Of a DNA stretch of 64,000 nucleotides, positions 1-9,290 are shown in pieces (position 1 is the first letter of the stretch; every line of letters starts with the position of its first letter). The stretch lies in NCBI RefSeq assembly GCF_019711565.1, contig NZ_JAIGNN010000001.1, forward strand, positions 620,001-684,000, given 5' to 3'. This DNA comes from Qipengyuania proteolytica (lineage in GTDB: Bacteria > Pseudomonadota > Alphaproteobacteria > Sphingomonadales > Sphingomonadaceae). Under the pieces are notes generated by a model. That model was not told where the DNA came from. It saw only the letters and a program-made list of their open reading frames with translations, and made no database searches. Position numbers and translations under genes: made by a program.

Positions 1-295
1 CGATCTCGAGCCCGACGATCCGGTCCATCGCCTCGCCGCGCGCGGTGACGAGGATCACCGGCAGGTGGCGCGCCTCGGTGAGATGGCGGCAGAGCGACAA
101 CCCGTCTTCGCCGGGCATCATGATGTCGAGCAGGACGAGATCGGGCGTGTTGCCGACCAGCCAGCTGCGCGCGGCGGCGGCGCTCTCCGCCTCCTGCACG
201 ATGAACCCCTGGCCGGTGAGATACTCGGCCAGGGGTTCGCGCAAGGATCGCTCGTCATCGACCAGGAGGAGGGTGGTGGGCGCGGTTTCAATCAT
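1..295 (-). CDS. Response regulator, receiver domain (3' part beyond window)
   Basis: The first 98 residues of a two-component response regulator are visible; the gene runs off the left edge, so the output domain is not seen. The receiver domain has the acidic pair D13/D14 in VDDE, the phospho-acceptor D57 in LLDIMMPGEDG, and T84 in VTARG. The DRIVGLE stretch at 91-97 is typical of OmpR-type regulators, so a winged-helix output domain is likely but inferred. The ATG at 295 is the obvious start. The EF-hand gene lies 50 bases upstream on the same strand, so both may share a transcript. Confidence 0.9.
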   Translation of the reverse strand, partial: MIETAPTTLLLVDDERSLREPLAEYLTGQGFIVQEAESAAAARSWLVGNTPDLVLLDIMMPGEDGLSLCRHLTEARHLPVILVTARGEAMDRIVGLEI

Positions 296-345
296 GGTGT
301 GTCGTTACCGCGCCTACCGTTTGTCGGGCGAGGCGATCAAGCGCC

Positions 346-1035
346 TTACTGAGCGCGACGTTCGGCCCGGCGCTCCTGCCAGGCGGCGCGCCTCGCCTCG
401 CGGGCGGCCTGGCGTTCTTCCGCGGTTACCTTGCCATCGCCGTCGGCATCGAGCTTGGCGAAGCGGGCCGCAACGCCAGTGTCGAACTCGGCCTTGGTGA
501 TGGCCTTGTCGCCGTTCGCGTCGGCCATGCCGAAGCCGTGCTTGCCGCGCATGCCGTGATGGCCCCGCTCGCCGCGCGCTTCATGCATCGCTTGCATTTC
601 GGCCATCGTCAGGCCGCCGGAGCTGTCGGTGTCCGCCGCAGCGAAGCGTTCGGCCATTTTGGCAGCGCGGTCACCGCCGCGCTTGCCCATGCGTTCGCGC
701 GGTTCGGCTCCGCGTTCGGCCATGCGTTCCGCGCGGCGTTCCTTGCGGGCTTCGTGGGCTGCCTGCATTTCGGCCTGGGTGACCTCGCCGTCATTGTCGG
801 CGTCGATCCGGGCGAAATGCTCGGCCATCTTCGCTTGGCGGTCGGCGGCGTCGAGAACGCCGTCGGAATTGGCGTCCATGCGAGCGAAGTGCTCGGCCGA
901 CTTGGCCTGCATTTCGGCCAGGGTCACGACGCCATCGGCGTTCGTATCGGCGCGTTCGCCGCGGGTCTGGGAATAGGCGACGCCGCCGGTCAGGGCGACC
1001 GCCGCAGCGGAAAGGGTCAGAATGGTCTTGCGCAT
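346..1035 (-). CDS. Exported EF-hand calcium-binding protein
   Basis: A 229-residue protein with an N-terminal signal peptide (MRKTILTLSAAAVALTGG, probable cleavage after about residue 22). It carries about six EF-hand loops of the form DxNxDGxxxxxE: DTNADGVVTLAE, DANSDGVLDAAD, DADNDGEVTQAE, DTDSSGGLTMAE, DANGDKAITKAE and DADGDGKVTAEE. Between them are Arg/Glu/Ala-rich linkers, with a very basic stretch in the middle and a basic C-terminus. It probably binds calcium in the periplasm or outside the cell. The ATG at 1035 has GGAGA six bases upstream. It precedes the response regulator on the same strand. The physiological role is unknown. Confidence 0.88.
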   Translation of the reverse strand: MRKTILTLSAAAVALTGGVAYSQTRGERADTNADGVVTLAEMQAKSAEHFARMDANSDGVLDAADRQAKMAEHFARIDADNDGEVTQAEMQAAHEARKERRAERMAERGAEPRERMGKRGGDRAAKMAERFAAADTDSSGGLTMAEMQAMHEARGERGHHGMRGKHGFGMADANGDKAITKAEFDTGVAARFAKLDADGDGKVTAEERQAAREARRAAWQERRAERRAQ

Positions 1036-1159
1036 GGCACATCTCCGTAAGTTGATATCGGAGAGCTGCGACGGCGGGGGAGGGAGGGGGAGACCGTTTA
1101 TCCGCCGCAGCTCGTGTGCCTCTTCTAGGCCCGCATTGTCGCAGGATTATGCCGGGCAG

Positions 1160-1179
1160 AAAGCGAATTGTATCGCTTT
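1160..1179 (-). terminator. Hairpin downstream of the cupin gene
   Basis: AAAGCGA (1160-1166) pairs perfectly with TCGCTTT (1173-1179) around a six-base loop, about 20 bases after the cupin stop codon. The 3' arm ends in three T on the minus strand but no long T run follows. It could be a weak terminator separating the VOC/cupin pair from the EF-hand gene. Confidence 0.35.
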
Positions 1180-1199
1180 GTCGCGTGATCGCGTGGGCG

Positions 1200-1616
1200 T
1201 TAATCGACCGGAAATGCGGATCGCTCGCGCATCTGCGTCCCTTCGCCCGCAGTGATGAAGATCGCGGTCGCGCTCTCGGCGACATCGGCGATGTGCCAGA
1301 CGCCGGGCGGGTTGATGGCGTATTCTCCTGCAGCAAGCGTTACGGTTGCGCGATGCCCATCAGGAAATTCCTGCGTCAGCACCATCTCGCCTGCCGTGCA
1401 GATGACGACCTCTGCGCCGAGCGGGTGCATTTCCCATGTGTCCCACCCCTCGGTGAAACTGTGCTGCGATACCAGCCTGCCCTCGGCCCCGTCCGCGCCA
1501 TGCCGCGCGCCGTATTCGTCGTACCACTGGTACCCGTCGAACGGCGGCTGCGGCACGGCGGTGGCGCCGAGGCCGAGATGCAGGAAACTCTCGGACAGCT
1601 TGCGCTTGCCCTCCAT
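1200..1616 (-). CDS. Cupin domain protein
   Basis: A 138-residue single-domain cupin. The central part (WEMHPLGAEVVICTAGEMVL, then GEYAINPPGVWHIADV) has the two conserved cupin motifs, with possible metal ligands H and E in the first and H in the second. Such small cupins may be sugar isomerases, dioxygenases or plain binding proteins, and the substrate cannot be told from sequence. The ATG overlaps the stop of the upstream VOC gene by one base (TGATG), so the two are translationally coupled and probably work together. Confidence 0.82.
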   Translation of the reverse strand: MEGKRKLSESFLHLGLGATAVPQPPFDGYQWYDEYGARHGADGAEGRLVSQHSFTEGWDTWEMHPLGAEVVICTAGEMVLTQEFPDGHRATVTLAAGEYAINPPGVWHIADVAESATAIFITAGEGTQMRERSAFPVD

Positions 1617-2011
1617 CAGGCGACCTTGTCCATCAGGAAGGCGTTGAGCTTGTTGCCGTCGGGATCGCGGAAATAGGCGGCGTAGAAGACCATGCCGTTC
1701 TCGTCGGGCTCGCCGCGCGGGCCGGGCGCACCTTCGTCACTGCCGCCATTGGCGAGCGCGAGGTCGTAGATCCGCTGGACCTGGCCGCGGTCCTTGCATT
1801 CGATCGCGACCATCGTGCCGTTGCCCACGGTCGCTTCCTTGCCGTCGAACGGCTTGGTCGCGGCGATCCCGGGCCCGCCGTCCCATGCGCCCCAGGCGAT
1901 GAAGGTGTCGAAATCCATCATCCGACCGACGCCCATTTCGGCGGCGATGGGATCGTAGAATTGCGCAGCGCGCTCGAGGTCGTTGGTCCCCAGCGTAACG
2001 TATCCGATCAT
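1616..2011 (-). CDS. VOC (glyoxalase/bleomycin resistance) family protein
   Basis: A 131-residue vicinal-oxygen-chelate fold protein. It begins MIGYVTLGTNDLERAAQFYD, the usual first beta-alpha unit, and ends with FYAAYFRDPDGNKLNAFLM, where the RDPDGNKL signature holds the family's characteristic turn. Proteins of this size are often called glyoxalase-like, but no reaction can be assigned. A good ribosome site (AGAGGAG) precedes the ATG at 2011. It is coupled to the downstream cupin gene by a TGATG overlap. Confidence 0.87.
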   Translation of the reverse strand: MIGYVTLGTNDLERAAQFYDPIAAEMGVGRMMDFDTFIAWGAWDGGPGIAATKPFDGKEATVGNGTMVAIECKDRGQVQRIYDLALANGGSDEGAPGPRGEPDENGMVFYAAYFRDPDGNKLNAFLMDKVA

Positions 2012-2071
2012 GGCAATGCTCCTCTGCTCGCGACTCGCGACCAGTAGAACATTACGCGAACATACAGAGTC

Positions 2072-3874
2072 CTACAAGGGCGCGCACTCGCGCTGCAGCC
2101 AGGCGAGGTCCTCGCCCTCCAGCTGCGGCGCAAGGATCGCCTCGACCTGTTCGTGATAGCGGTTCCACCAGCCGATCTCGGCCTCGCTCAGCAGGCTCTT
2201 GTCGACCAGCTTGCGGTCGAGCGGCACGAAAGTGAGCGTTTCGAAGCCGAGGTACTTGCCCTCGCTCGCAATCGGCGCCTCGACCACCAGCACGAGGTTT
2301 TCGATCCGGATGCCGTATTCGCCGGTCTTGTAATAGCCGGGCTCGTTGGAGAGGAACATGCCCGCCTCCAGCACCGTGCCGCTGCCCGGATAGGGGCCGT
2401 TGGGCTTGGCGATGCGCTGCGGGCCTTCGTGGACCGAGAGGAAGCTGCCCACGCCGTGGCCGGTGCCGTGGCCATAGTCGACCCCGCCCTGCCACAGATG
2501 CATGCGCGCCAGCGCGTCGAGCGCGCCGCCGGTCGTGCCATGCGGGAAGTACTGCATGGCGAGCTGGATGTGCCCCTTGAGCACGCGGGTGTTGCGCTCA
2601 ATCATCTCGGCCGTGGGCTCGCCCGGGCCGATCCACACGGTGCGGGTGATGTCGGTCGTTCCGTCGGCATACTGGCCGCCCGAGTCCACGAGGTAGATCG
2701 AGGACGGCGGGATCGGGATATTGCTGTCCTCGTCGACCTTGTAGTGCGGCAGCGCGGCATGGCCCGCAGCGGCGCTGATGGTGTCGAAGCTGAGGTCGCG
2801 CAGGATGCCGCCCTGTTCGCGAAATTCGCGCAGCTTGGCGGCGGCGGCGAGTTCGTCCACCCCGCCCTTGGGTGCTTCGATTTCCAGCCAGCGCAGGAAG
2901 CGCGTCACCGCCGCGCCGTCGCGCGCCTGCGCGTCGCGGTGCCCCTGCTGTTCGGCGGCGTTCTTGATCGCCTTGGGCAGGACGGTCGGATCGCCCTCGC
3001 GCACGACCTTCGCCCCGCCAGCTTCGAGCGCGTGGAAGATACCGGCGACCGCGTGTTCGGGATCGACCGCCACGGTCTTTCCGGCAAGATCGGCGAGCGC
3101 GGGCACGAATTCGTCGCGCGGACGGATGCTCACCGCGTTGCCGAGATGCTGCGACAGCTCGGGCGTGACCTTTTCGGGCGCGATGAACAGCTCGGCGGTC
3201 CCGTCGGCATGCGCAAGGACATAGGAGAGCGCGACCGGCGTGTTGTCGACATCGGTGCCGCGCATGTTGAGCAGCCAGGCGACCGAATCGAGCGCGCTGA
3301 TGACGGTCGCGTCAAAGCCCTCGCGCTTCAGCCAGTCGGCCACTTCGGCGCGCTTGTCCGCGCTGGAGCGCCCGGCAAGCGTCTCGTCATGCGGCGCGGC
3401 GGCGGCGAGCGAGGCCTCCGGGCGGTCGTCCCAGATCGCGTCGATCGGGTTGCCGTCGACCGGAACCAGCGTGATGCCCTTCTTGGCGAAGAGCTTTTCC
3501 GCAGCCTCTGCCCAGTCGATGCCGTGAAGCCAGGCGTCGTAGCCGATCCTTGCGCCCTGCGGTGCGTGCTCGGCGATCCATTTGGCGGGCGAGGTCGCAG
3601 GCACGTCCTCGTAATCGTAGAGCTTGCCGTCGACCTGGTCGCGCACCTGCACGGTGTAGCGGCCGTCGGTGAACATGGCTGCCTTGTCCTTGAGCACCAC
3701 CGCGCTGCCCGCGCTGCCGCCGAAGCCGGTCAGCCATTTGAGGCGCTGGGCATAGGAGCCGACATATTCGCTCATGTGCTCGTCCGAAATCGGGATGACG
3801 AAACCGTCGAGCCCCCGCTTGCCCAGTTCCTTGCGCAATCCGTCGAGGCGGGCTTCATAGGTCTGCATCAGCAT
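2072..3874 (-). CDS. Xaa-Pro aminopeptidase (aminopeptidase P, M24B)
   Basis: A 600-residue long-form aminopeptidase P that removes N-terminal residues preceding proline; probably cytoplasmic, as no signal peptide is seen. Two creatinase-type N-terminal domains (about 1-310) precede the pita-bread catalytic domain. The dinuclear metal site is visible: DSGGQYADGTTD near residue 395 (two Asp), HGTGHGVGSFL near 470 (His), NEPGYYKTGEYG near 505 (Glu) and a final Glu in ETLTF near 550. The length matches the eukaryote-like form found in alphaproteobacteria. It is transcribed divergently from the oligopeptidase gene, so two proline-related peptidases share a 150-base promoter region. Confidence 0.94.
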   Translation of the reverse strand: MLMQTYEARLDGLRKELGKRGLDGFVIPISDEHMSEYVGSYAQRLKWLTGFGGSAGSAVVLKDKAAMFTDGRYTVQVRDQVDGKLYDYEDVPATSPAKWIAEHAPQGARIGYDAWLHGIDWAEAAEKLFAKKGITLVPVDGNPIDAIWDDRPEASLAAAAPHDETLAGRSSADKRAEVADWLKREGFDATVISALDSVAWLLNMRGTDVDNTPVALSYVLAHADGTAELFIAPEKVTPELSQHLGNAVSIRPRDEFVPALADLAGKTVAVDPEHAVAGIFHALEAGGAKVVREGDPTVLPKAIKNAAEQQGHRDAQARDGAAVTRFLRWLEIEAPKGGVDELAAAAKLREFREQGGILRDLSFDTISAAAGHAALPHYKVDEDSNIPIPPSSIYLVDSGGQYADGTTDITRTVWIGPGEPTAEMIERNTRVLKGHIQLAMQYFPHGTTGGALDALARMHLWQGGVDYGHGTGHGVGSFLSVHEGPQRIAKPNGPYPGSGTVLEAGMFLSNEPGYYKTGEYGIRIENLVLVVEAPIASEGKYLGFETLTFVPLDRKLVDKSLLSEAEIGWWNRYHEQVEAILAPQLEGEDLAWLQRECAPL

Positions 3875-4011
3875 GGGTTCGGTTCCTCTCTATCCGGTTG
3901 GCAGCGCCGTGGCGCTTGCAGCGCACCCGTCGCGATCATAGATCGGGGGCGCGCATGGTCATGCGCCCCACTTAGGCCCCTCTGCCGCCCTTTTCCACCC
4001 GTTCGCCAGAC

Positions 4012-4017
4012 GAGGAG
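4012..4017 (+). promoter_or_regulatory. Shine-Dalgarno site that selects an ATT start
   Basis: GAGGAG lies seven bases before the ATT at 4025. It is the only strong ribosome site near the start of the oligopeptidase reading frame. The TTG at 4018 directly abuts the site with no spacing and is in another frame. Confidence 0.6.
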
Positions 4018-4024
4018 TTGTCCC

Positions 4025-6091
4025 ATTTCGACCAGCCGACCCGCCGCGCCCCCCAAGGCCGAGAAGCGCGACTCTTCCTATTCGCACCACGGGATCACGA
4101 TCGCCGATCCCTATGCCTGGCTGCGCGATCCCGGCTACCCGGACGTGACGGACAAGGATGTGCTGGCTTACCTCGAAGCCGAGAACGCCTGGTTCGAGGC
4201 GCGGATGGAACCGCACAAGGATCTGGTCGAGACGCTGTTCAAGGAGATGAAGGCGCGCATCAAGGAGGACGATTCGACCGTCCCCCAGCGTCGCGGCGAC
4301 TGGCTCTACTGGTCGGAATTCGAAGAGGGTGCGGAGTATCGCAAATATTATCGTAAGCCCGTGGCAGGCGGCGAGAGGGTCCTGATTCTCGACGAGAACG
4401 AACTGGCCGCGGGGCACGAGTATTTCCGCCTTGGCACCTTCTCGATCTCGGACAATGCGCGCCTGCTTGCCTATTCGGTCGACACCAACGGGTCGGAGCG
4501 GTTCACCGCGCGGGTCAAGGATCTCGAGACGGGGCAGCACCTGCCCGACGAAATTCCCGGCACGCTGTCCGATCTCGTCTGGGTGATGGACGACACGGCG
4601 CTGGTCTACGGCCTCGCGGATGAGAACTGGCGCGTCCACGACGCCACGCTGCACGTGCTCGGCACGCCGCTCAGCGAGGATGTCGAGCTCTATCGCGAGT
4701 CGGCGGACGAGGGCTTCCGCGTCGGTGCTGGGCTCAGTGCGCAGGAAGACTGGCTGATCATTGCGACCGGCGACAACGAAACTTCGGAAGTCCGCTTGGT
4801 GCCCGTGGCGGATCCCAAGGCAAAGCCCATCCTCGTCGCCCCGCGCCGCAAGGGCGTCGAATACGATGTCGATGTGCGCGACGGGACCTTGTGGGTCCAC
4901 ACCAATGACGAGCACGTCAATTTCCGGCTCGCCACGGCGCCGCTCGACAAGCCGGGCGAGTGGACCACGCTGATCGAGGGATCGGACGAAGTCTACCTCG
5001 ACGGCTTCTCGCTGTTCCGCGATTTCTACGTGACCGAGGGGCGCATCAAGGGGCTCGACCAGATCCAGCTGCGCTCCTACGCGGACCCGAACCTCGTCAA
5101 GCCGATCGCCTTTGCCGAGGCGAGCTTCACTACCGGCCTCACCAACAATCCCGAATACCATCAGGACAGGCTGCGCCTGTCCTACCAGAGCATGGTCACG
5201 CCGGATTCGGTCTATGATTACCACGTCGAGACCGGCGAGCTCGAACTGCTCAAGCAGCAGGAAATCCCGAGCGGTTACGACCCCGCGCTCTACACCACCG
5301 AGCGGGTCGAGATCGCAGCGCGCGACGGGACGATGATCCCGGTCAGCGTGGTGATGCGCAAGGACCGCGAACCGGGCGGGCCGCTGCATCTCTATGCCTA
5401 TGGCGCCTATGGCTATGCCGTGCCGCCGGGCTTTTCGACCACGCGCCTCAGTCTCGTCGATCGCGGGTTCGCCTATGCCATCGCGCATATCCGCGGCGGC
5501 GACGATCTCGGGCGCAAGTGGTACCTCGCCGGCAAGCTCAACGAGCGGGTGAACACCTTCACCGATTTCGTCGATGTGGCGAAGGGGCTGGCGGCCAGGG
5601 GCTACACACAGGAAGGCAGGATCAGCATCTCCGGCGGTTCCGCCGGCGGCGAGCTGATGGGCGTCGTCGTCAACACCGATCCCCAGCTGTGGGGCGCGGT
5701 GGTGGCGCATGTGCCCTTCGTCGATGTGCTTGCGACCATGCTCGACGACAGCCTGCCGCTGACGCCGGGCGAATGGCCCGAATGGGGCAACCCGATCCTC
5801 TCCAAGCAAGCCTTCGCCTATATCCTGAGCTACTCGCCCTACGACCAGGTGGTCGCGCAGGACTATCCGCCGATGCTGGTGACTGCCGGGCTGAACGATC
5901 CGCGCGTGACCTATTGGGAACCCGCCAAATGGGTCGCCAAGCTACGCGAGCTGAAGACCGACGACAACGAGCTCCTCCTGAAAACCAACATGGGCGCGGG
6001 CCACGGCGGCAAATCGGGGCGCTTCGAAAGCATCCGCGAAACGGCGGAGGAAGTCGCCTTCGTGCTGTGGCAGCTGGGGGTCGAGGGGTGA
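4025..6091 (+). CDS. ptrB: Prolyl oligopeptidase family serine peptidase (oligopeptidase B-like)
   Basis: A 688-residue S9A peptidase that cleaves short peptides, probably after basic residues. An N-terminal beta-propeller (about 70-400; begins near HHGITIADPYAWLRD) caps an alpha/beta-hydrolase domain. The triad is S539 (GGSAGGE), D625 (GLNDPRV) and H660 (GAGHGGK). Length matches the family. No ATG, GTG or TTG occurs in frame between the shared promoter region and the conserved N-terminus; the best start is ATT at 4025 with GAGGAG seven bases upstream. A sequencing error (ATG read as ATT, or an indel in the C run at 4049-4054) is possible. Its stop overlaps the thioesterase start (GTGA). Confidence 0.93.
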   Translation: MSTSRPAAPPKAEKRDSSYSHHGITIADPYAWLRDPGYPDVTDKDVLAYLEAENAWFEARMEPHKDLVETLFKEMKARIKEDDSTVPQRRGDWLYWSEFEEGAEYRKYYRKPVAGGERVLILDENELAAGHEYFRLGTFSISDNARLLAYSVDTNGSERFTARVKDLETGQHLPDEIPGTLSDLVWVMDDTALVYGLADENWRVHDATLHVLGTPLSEDVELYRESADEGFRVGAGLSAQEDWLIIATGDNETSEVRLVPVADPKAKPILVAPRRKGVEYDVDVRDGTLWVHTNDEHVNFRLATAPLDKPGEWTTLIEGSDEVYLDGFSLFRDFYVTEGRIKGLDQIQLRSYADPNLVKPIAFAEASFTTGLTNNPEYHQDRLRLSYQSMVTPDSVYDYHVETGELELLKQQEIPSGYDPALYTTERVEIAARDGTMIPVSVVMRKDREPGGPLHLYAYGAYGYAVPPGFSTTRLSLVDRGFAYAIAHIRGGDDLGRKWYLAGKLNERVNTFTDFVDVAKGLAARGYTQEGRISISGGSAGGELMGVVVNTDPQLWGAVVAHVPFVDVLATMLDDSLPLTPGEWPEWGNPILSKQAFAYILSYSPYDQVVAQDYPPMLVTAGLNDPRVTYWEPAKWVAKLRELKTDDNELLLKTNMGAGHGGKSGRFESIRETAEEVAFVLWQLGVEG

Positions 6092-6480
6092 GCAATCGCT
6101 TCACCAAGACCTACACCGCTCTGCCGGACCACATCGACGAGCTCGGCCACGTCAACAATGCCGTCTGGGTCCAGTGGATTCAGGACATGGCGACCGCGCA
6201 TTGGGAGACGGTCGCACGGCCGGAGGATCGCGCGGCCTTCTTCTGGGTCGTGACCCGGCACGAGATCGACTATCGCGGCAATATCGACGCCGGGCAGAGC
6301 GTCACCGGCGAGACCTGGATCGAAGGCCCCGCACACGGTGCTCAATCGACGCGGCGGGTCGAGTTCCGCAATGCCGCGGACAAGGTCATCGTCTCCGCCA
6401 CGACCAGCTGGGCCATGCTCGACAAGGCCAGCAACCGTCTCGCGCGCGTGCGGCCCGAAGTGCTGGCGCCCTTCGCTTAA
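6088..6480 (+). CDS. Acyl-CoA thioesterase, hot-dog fold (4HBT family)
   Basis: A 130-residue single hot-dog-domain protein. DHIDELGHVNNAVWVQW near residues 12-28 carries the 4-hydroxybenzoyl-CoA thioesterase signature (D then GHVNN). It probably hydrolyses an acyl-CoA; the substrate is unknown. The GTG start overlaps the oligopeptidase stop by four bases, so the genes are co-translated. Its TAA overlaps the stop of the convergent alanine dehydrogenase gene. Confidence 0.9.
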   Translation: MSNRFTKTYTALPDHIDELGHVNNAVWVQWIQDMATAHWETVARPEDRAAFFWVVTRHEIDYRGNIDAGQSVTGETWIEGPAHGAQSTRRVEFRNAADKVIVSATTSWAMLDKASNRLARVRPEVLAPFA

Positions 6481-7592
6481 GCCAGGACGTCGGCGACGCT
6501 GCGGTAGTCGTAACCCAGCTCGCGCGCGACCGCTTCGTAGGTCACCGCGCCCTTGTGCACGTTGAGCCCTTCGGCGAGATGCGGATCGCGGCGCAGCGCT
6601 TCCTTCCAGCCGAGGTCGGCGATGCGCAGCGCATGCGGCAGGGTCACGTTGTTGAGCGCGTAGGTGCTGGTGCGCGCAACCGCGCCGGGCATGTTGGCGA
6701 CGCAGTAGTGGACGATGCCGTCGACCACATAGGTCGGATCGGCATGGGTCGTCGGTCGCGAAGTCTCGAAGCACCCGCCCTGGTCGATCGCGACGTCGAC
6801 CAGCACCGCGCCCTTCTGCATGTCGCCGAGCATTTCGCGGGTGACGAGCTTGGGTGCCGCCGCACCGGGAATCAGCACCGCACCGATCACGAGGTCCGCA
6901 CCGCAGACCGCATCGTGCAGGTTCGAGGCGTTGGAGAAGCGCGTCGAGGCGCGGCTTTCGAAATGGGTGCCGACCTTTTCGAGCACTTCGGGGTCGCGGT
7001 CGAGGATGGTGACGTCCGCACCGAGGCCAGCGGCCATCTGCGCCGCGTTGAAGCCGACCACGCCGCCGCCGATGACGACGACCTTGCCCGGCATCACGCC
7101 CGGCACGCCGCCGAGCAGCACGCCGCGTCCGCCATGCGCCTTCTCGAGCGCGGTTGCGCCCGCCTGCACGCTCATGCGACCCGCCACCTGGCTCATCGGC
7201 TTCAGGAGGGGCAACTGGCCGCGCGGACCGGTGACGGTCTCGTAAGCGATCGCGGTCACGCCGCTCGCGACGAGATCCTTGGTCTGCTCCGGATCGGGCG
7301 CGAGGTGGAGATAGGTGTAGAGGATCTGGTCTTCGCGCAGCTTGGCGCGCTCGACCGCCTGCGGTTCCTTGACCTTCACCACCATTTCGCATTCGGCGAA
7401 GATCGGGTCCGGTCCGTCGACGATTTTCGCGCCGGCGGCCTCGTACTGCGCATCCGTCGCATCGATGCCGAGGCCCGCGCCGGTCTCGATCCAGACCTCG
7501 TGGCCGTGATTGACCAGTTCGCGCGCGCTCTCTGGCGTCAGGCCGACACGGTATTCGTGGTTCTTGATTTCCTTCGGGCTGCCGATGCGCAT
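6477..7592 (-). CDS. ald: Alanine dehydrogenase
   Basis: A 371-residue NAD-dependent L-alanine dehydrogenase (alanine + NAD to pyruvate + ammonia + NADH). [20 protein letters not shown] is the family N-terminus. The catalytic Lys (VKVKEPQ) and His (YTYLHLAPD) are present, and a Rossmann motif [13 protein letters not shown] lies near residue 175. Length is canonical. The ATG at 7592 has GGAGA upstream. The gene stands alone, convergent with the thioesterase gene, and no regulator is adjacent. Confidence 0.96.
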   Translation of the reverse strand: MRIGSPKEIKNHEYRVGLTPESARELVNHGHEVWIETGAGLGIDATDAQYEAAGAKIVDGPDPIFAECEMVVKVKEPQAVERAKLREDQILYTYLHLAPDPEQTKDLVASGVTAIAYETVTGPRGQLPLLKPMSQVAGRMSVQAGATALEKAHGGRGVLLGGVPGVMPGKVVVIGGGVVGFNAAQMAAGLGADVTILDRDPEVLEKVGTHFESRASTRFSNASNLHDAVCGADLVIGAVLIPGAAAPKLVTREMLGDMQKGAVLVDVAIDQGGCFETSRPTTHADPTYVVDGIVHYCVANMPGAVARTSTYALNNVTLPHALRIADLGWKEALRRDPHLAEGLNVHKGAVTYEAVARELGYDYRSVADVLA

Positions 7593-7672
7593 GGCCGCTG
7601 TCTCCTTCTCTCAGGACAAGCCGTTACAAGTGAGACCAAATCGCGGCAAGCGCCCAGCGCCCGTGCGCATGC

Positions 7673-9235
7673 TTATTGCGGCATGCTGGCCCAGCTGACG
7701 TCGATCCTTTCGCCCGGACGGGTATTTACCTGCCCGATCGTTACCCCGGCCTCGCGCATGCGGGCGGCAAGGGCCCGCACCTGTTCTTCGGGGCCGGTCA
7801 GGTCGAGCGGCAGGCCGATTCGCTTCGCCGCCCAGATCGCGGTTCTTTCGGCGCGCTGCCCGGCAGCATCAGGACCCTCCTCGCCCAGCGTGATCGCGGG
7901 GATCGGGGCGGGCGGCGGGCGCAATTCGATGTCCCAGCCCGGCGCCTCTTCGGCGAGCCGTCGTTCGAGCTCGGCATAGCCTGCCAGCGTCAGCCCATCG
8001 AGCCGCTTCGCGGTCGCCATCGCCCGGCGGTTCTCGCGGTCGAGCGTCACATCCTTGCGTGTCACCCCTGCGGCGAGCGCCATGCGGTCGACCATCGAAG
8101 AGATCTGGCGTTCGGTCGCCGCCGCCTGTTGCTCTGCCCGGGCGCGCGCCAGTTCGGCCTGTTCCGCCGCCCCCGGGTCCGCGCCGACGCGGAACTGTTC
8201 GATCGCGACCTCCACCTCGCGCCCGAGCCGGCTTTCGAGCGTGCGCTTGATATCGGCCTGCGCATCGGTCTCGAATTCGGGGGTCAGCACGGTCGCGCTG
8301 ACCGCGAGCGGGTCGGCTTCCCAGTTGATTTCCTGCTCGCTGATGCGCGCGCGCGGGTCGAATTCCGCCTCGATCGTGTTGTGGACGATGCGCTGGGCGT
8401 TGGATTCCCACGCGATCTGCCGCAGCGAGAGGCCAAGCGGGATCGCCATAGCGACGAAGATGATGAAGATGCCGACATTCTGGAACCAGCCCTGCCGGGT
8501 CGAAAGGTCGGTGCGGAAGCCGTAGAGGCGCGCCATGACCGTGGCGGTCAGCGCGATGGTCAGGAAGTTGGTGACGTAGAGGCCGAGCGCGCCGAAGAAC
8601 ACCGTCCAGTTGAAGGTCGCAAGCCCGAAGCCGACCACCGCGAGCGGCGGCATCAGCGCGGTCGCAATGGCGACGCCGACGATCGTGCCCTCGCGCCCGC
8701 GGATCATGGCATAGGAGCCGGCGAGCGAGGAGAACAGCGCGACCATCAGGTCGAACAGGTTCGGGCGGGTGCGCGACGCGATCTCCTCGGTCACCGTCTG
8801 CAGCGGCGAGACCAGCACGATCAGCGCGGTGAACAGCACCGCCGCCACGCTGCCGAGAGCGAGCGAACGGGCGCTGATCTTGAGCCATTTCTGCTTGCCC
8901 GTGGCGAGCGCGAAGCCGACCCCGAGGATCGGGCTCATCAAGGGCGACAAGAGCATGGCGCCGATGACGACCGCCGGCGAGGACAGCAGCAGGCCGAGGA
9001 TCGCGATCCCCGCCGACATCATTACCATGAAGATATAGCGCGGCGTCGCCGGGCACTCGGTCGCGACCTTGGCGACCACTTCCGAATGGTCGACGTCCGA
9101 GACCACCTGCGTGCGCCAGTATGTACGCAGCGGCGCCAGCGAGCGGCCCAGCGGACCATAGACCCAGCGCGCCTTGCGCTCCGCGGGTTGGGTGGGGTCG
9201 GCGGCTTTTTCGGGCTTGCTGGCGATCTCGTTCAC
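7673..9235 (-). CDS. DUF389 family integral membrane protein
   Basis: A 520-residue membrane protein. After a cytoplasmic N-terminus of about 60 residues come around six to eight hydrophobic segments (about 70-290), including the family motif VVIGAMLLSPLMSPILGVG and ALMPPLAVVGFG. The C-terminal 230 residues are soluble, with a charged Ala/Arg/Glu-rich likely coiled-coil stretch (RARAEQQAAATERQ). DUF389/TIGR00341 proteins have no settled function. The start is GTG at 9235. Ends 80 bases before the ald start on the same strand. Confidence 0.88.
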   Translation of the reverse strand: MNEIASKPEKAADPTQPAERKARWVYGPLGRSLAPLRTYWRTQVVSDVDHSEVVAKVATECPATPRYIFMVMMSAGIAILGLLLSSPAVVIGAMLLSPLMSPILGVGFALATGKQKWLKISARSLALGSVAAVLFTALIVLVSPLQTVTEEIASRTRPNLFDLMVALFSSLAGSYAMIRGREGTIVGVAIATALMPPLAVVGFGLATFNWTVFFGALGLYVTNFLTIALTATVMARLYGFRTDLSTRQGWFQNVGIFIIFVAMAIPLGLSLRQIAWESNAQRIVHNTIEAEFDPRARISEQEINWEADPLAVSATVLTPEFETDAQADIKRTLESRLGREVEVAIEQFRVGADPGAAEQAELARARAEQQAAATERQISSMVDRMALAAGVTRKDVTLDRENRRAMATAKRLDGLTLAGYAELERRLAEEAPGWDIELRPPPAPIPAITLGEEGPDAAGQRAERTAIWAAKRIGLPLDLTGPEEQVRALAARMREAGVTIGQVNTRPGERIDVSWASMPQ

Positions 9236-9290
9236 GCGCCCGTCCTAGAGCGCTTTGCGCGCAAGGTCGCGCAAAAAACCCGCCGTCCGG

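Noticed and set aside
2153..4024. Open frame extending the oligopeptidase upstream by over 600 codons
   Set aside because: It runs opposite the intact aminopeptidase P gene on the other strand and has no family features; it is a by-product of GC-rich codon use.
4018..4356. TTG start at 4018 for the oligopeptidase
   Set aside because: It abuts the ribosome site without spacing and is in a different frame from the conserved protein; it would need a frameshift in the C run at 4049-4054.
9255..9274. Inverted repeat TTGCGCG/CGCGCAA before the DUF389 gene
   Set aside because: Considered as a terminator for the preceding gene, but on the minus strand the T run comes before the stem, not after it; it may be chance in GC-rich DNA.
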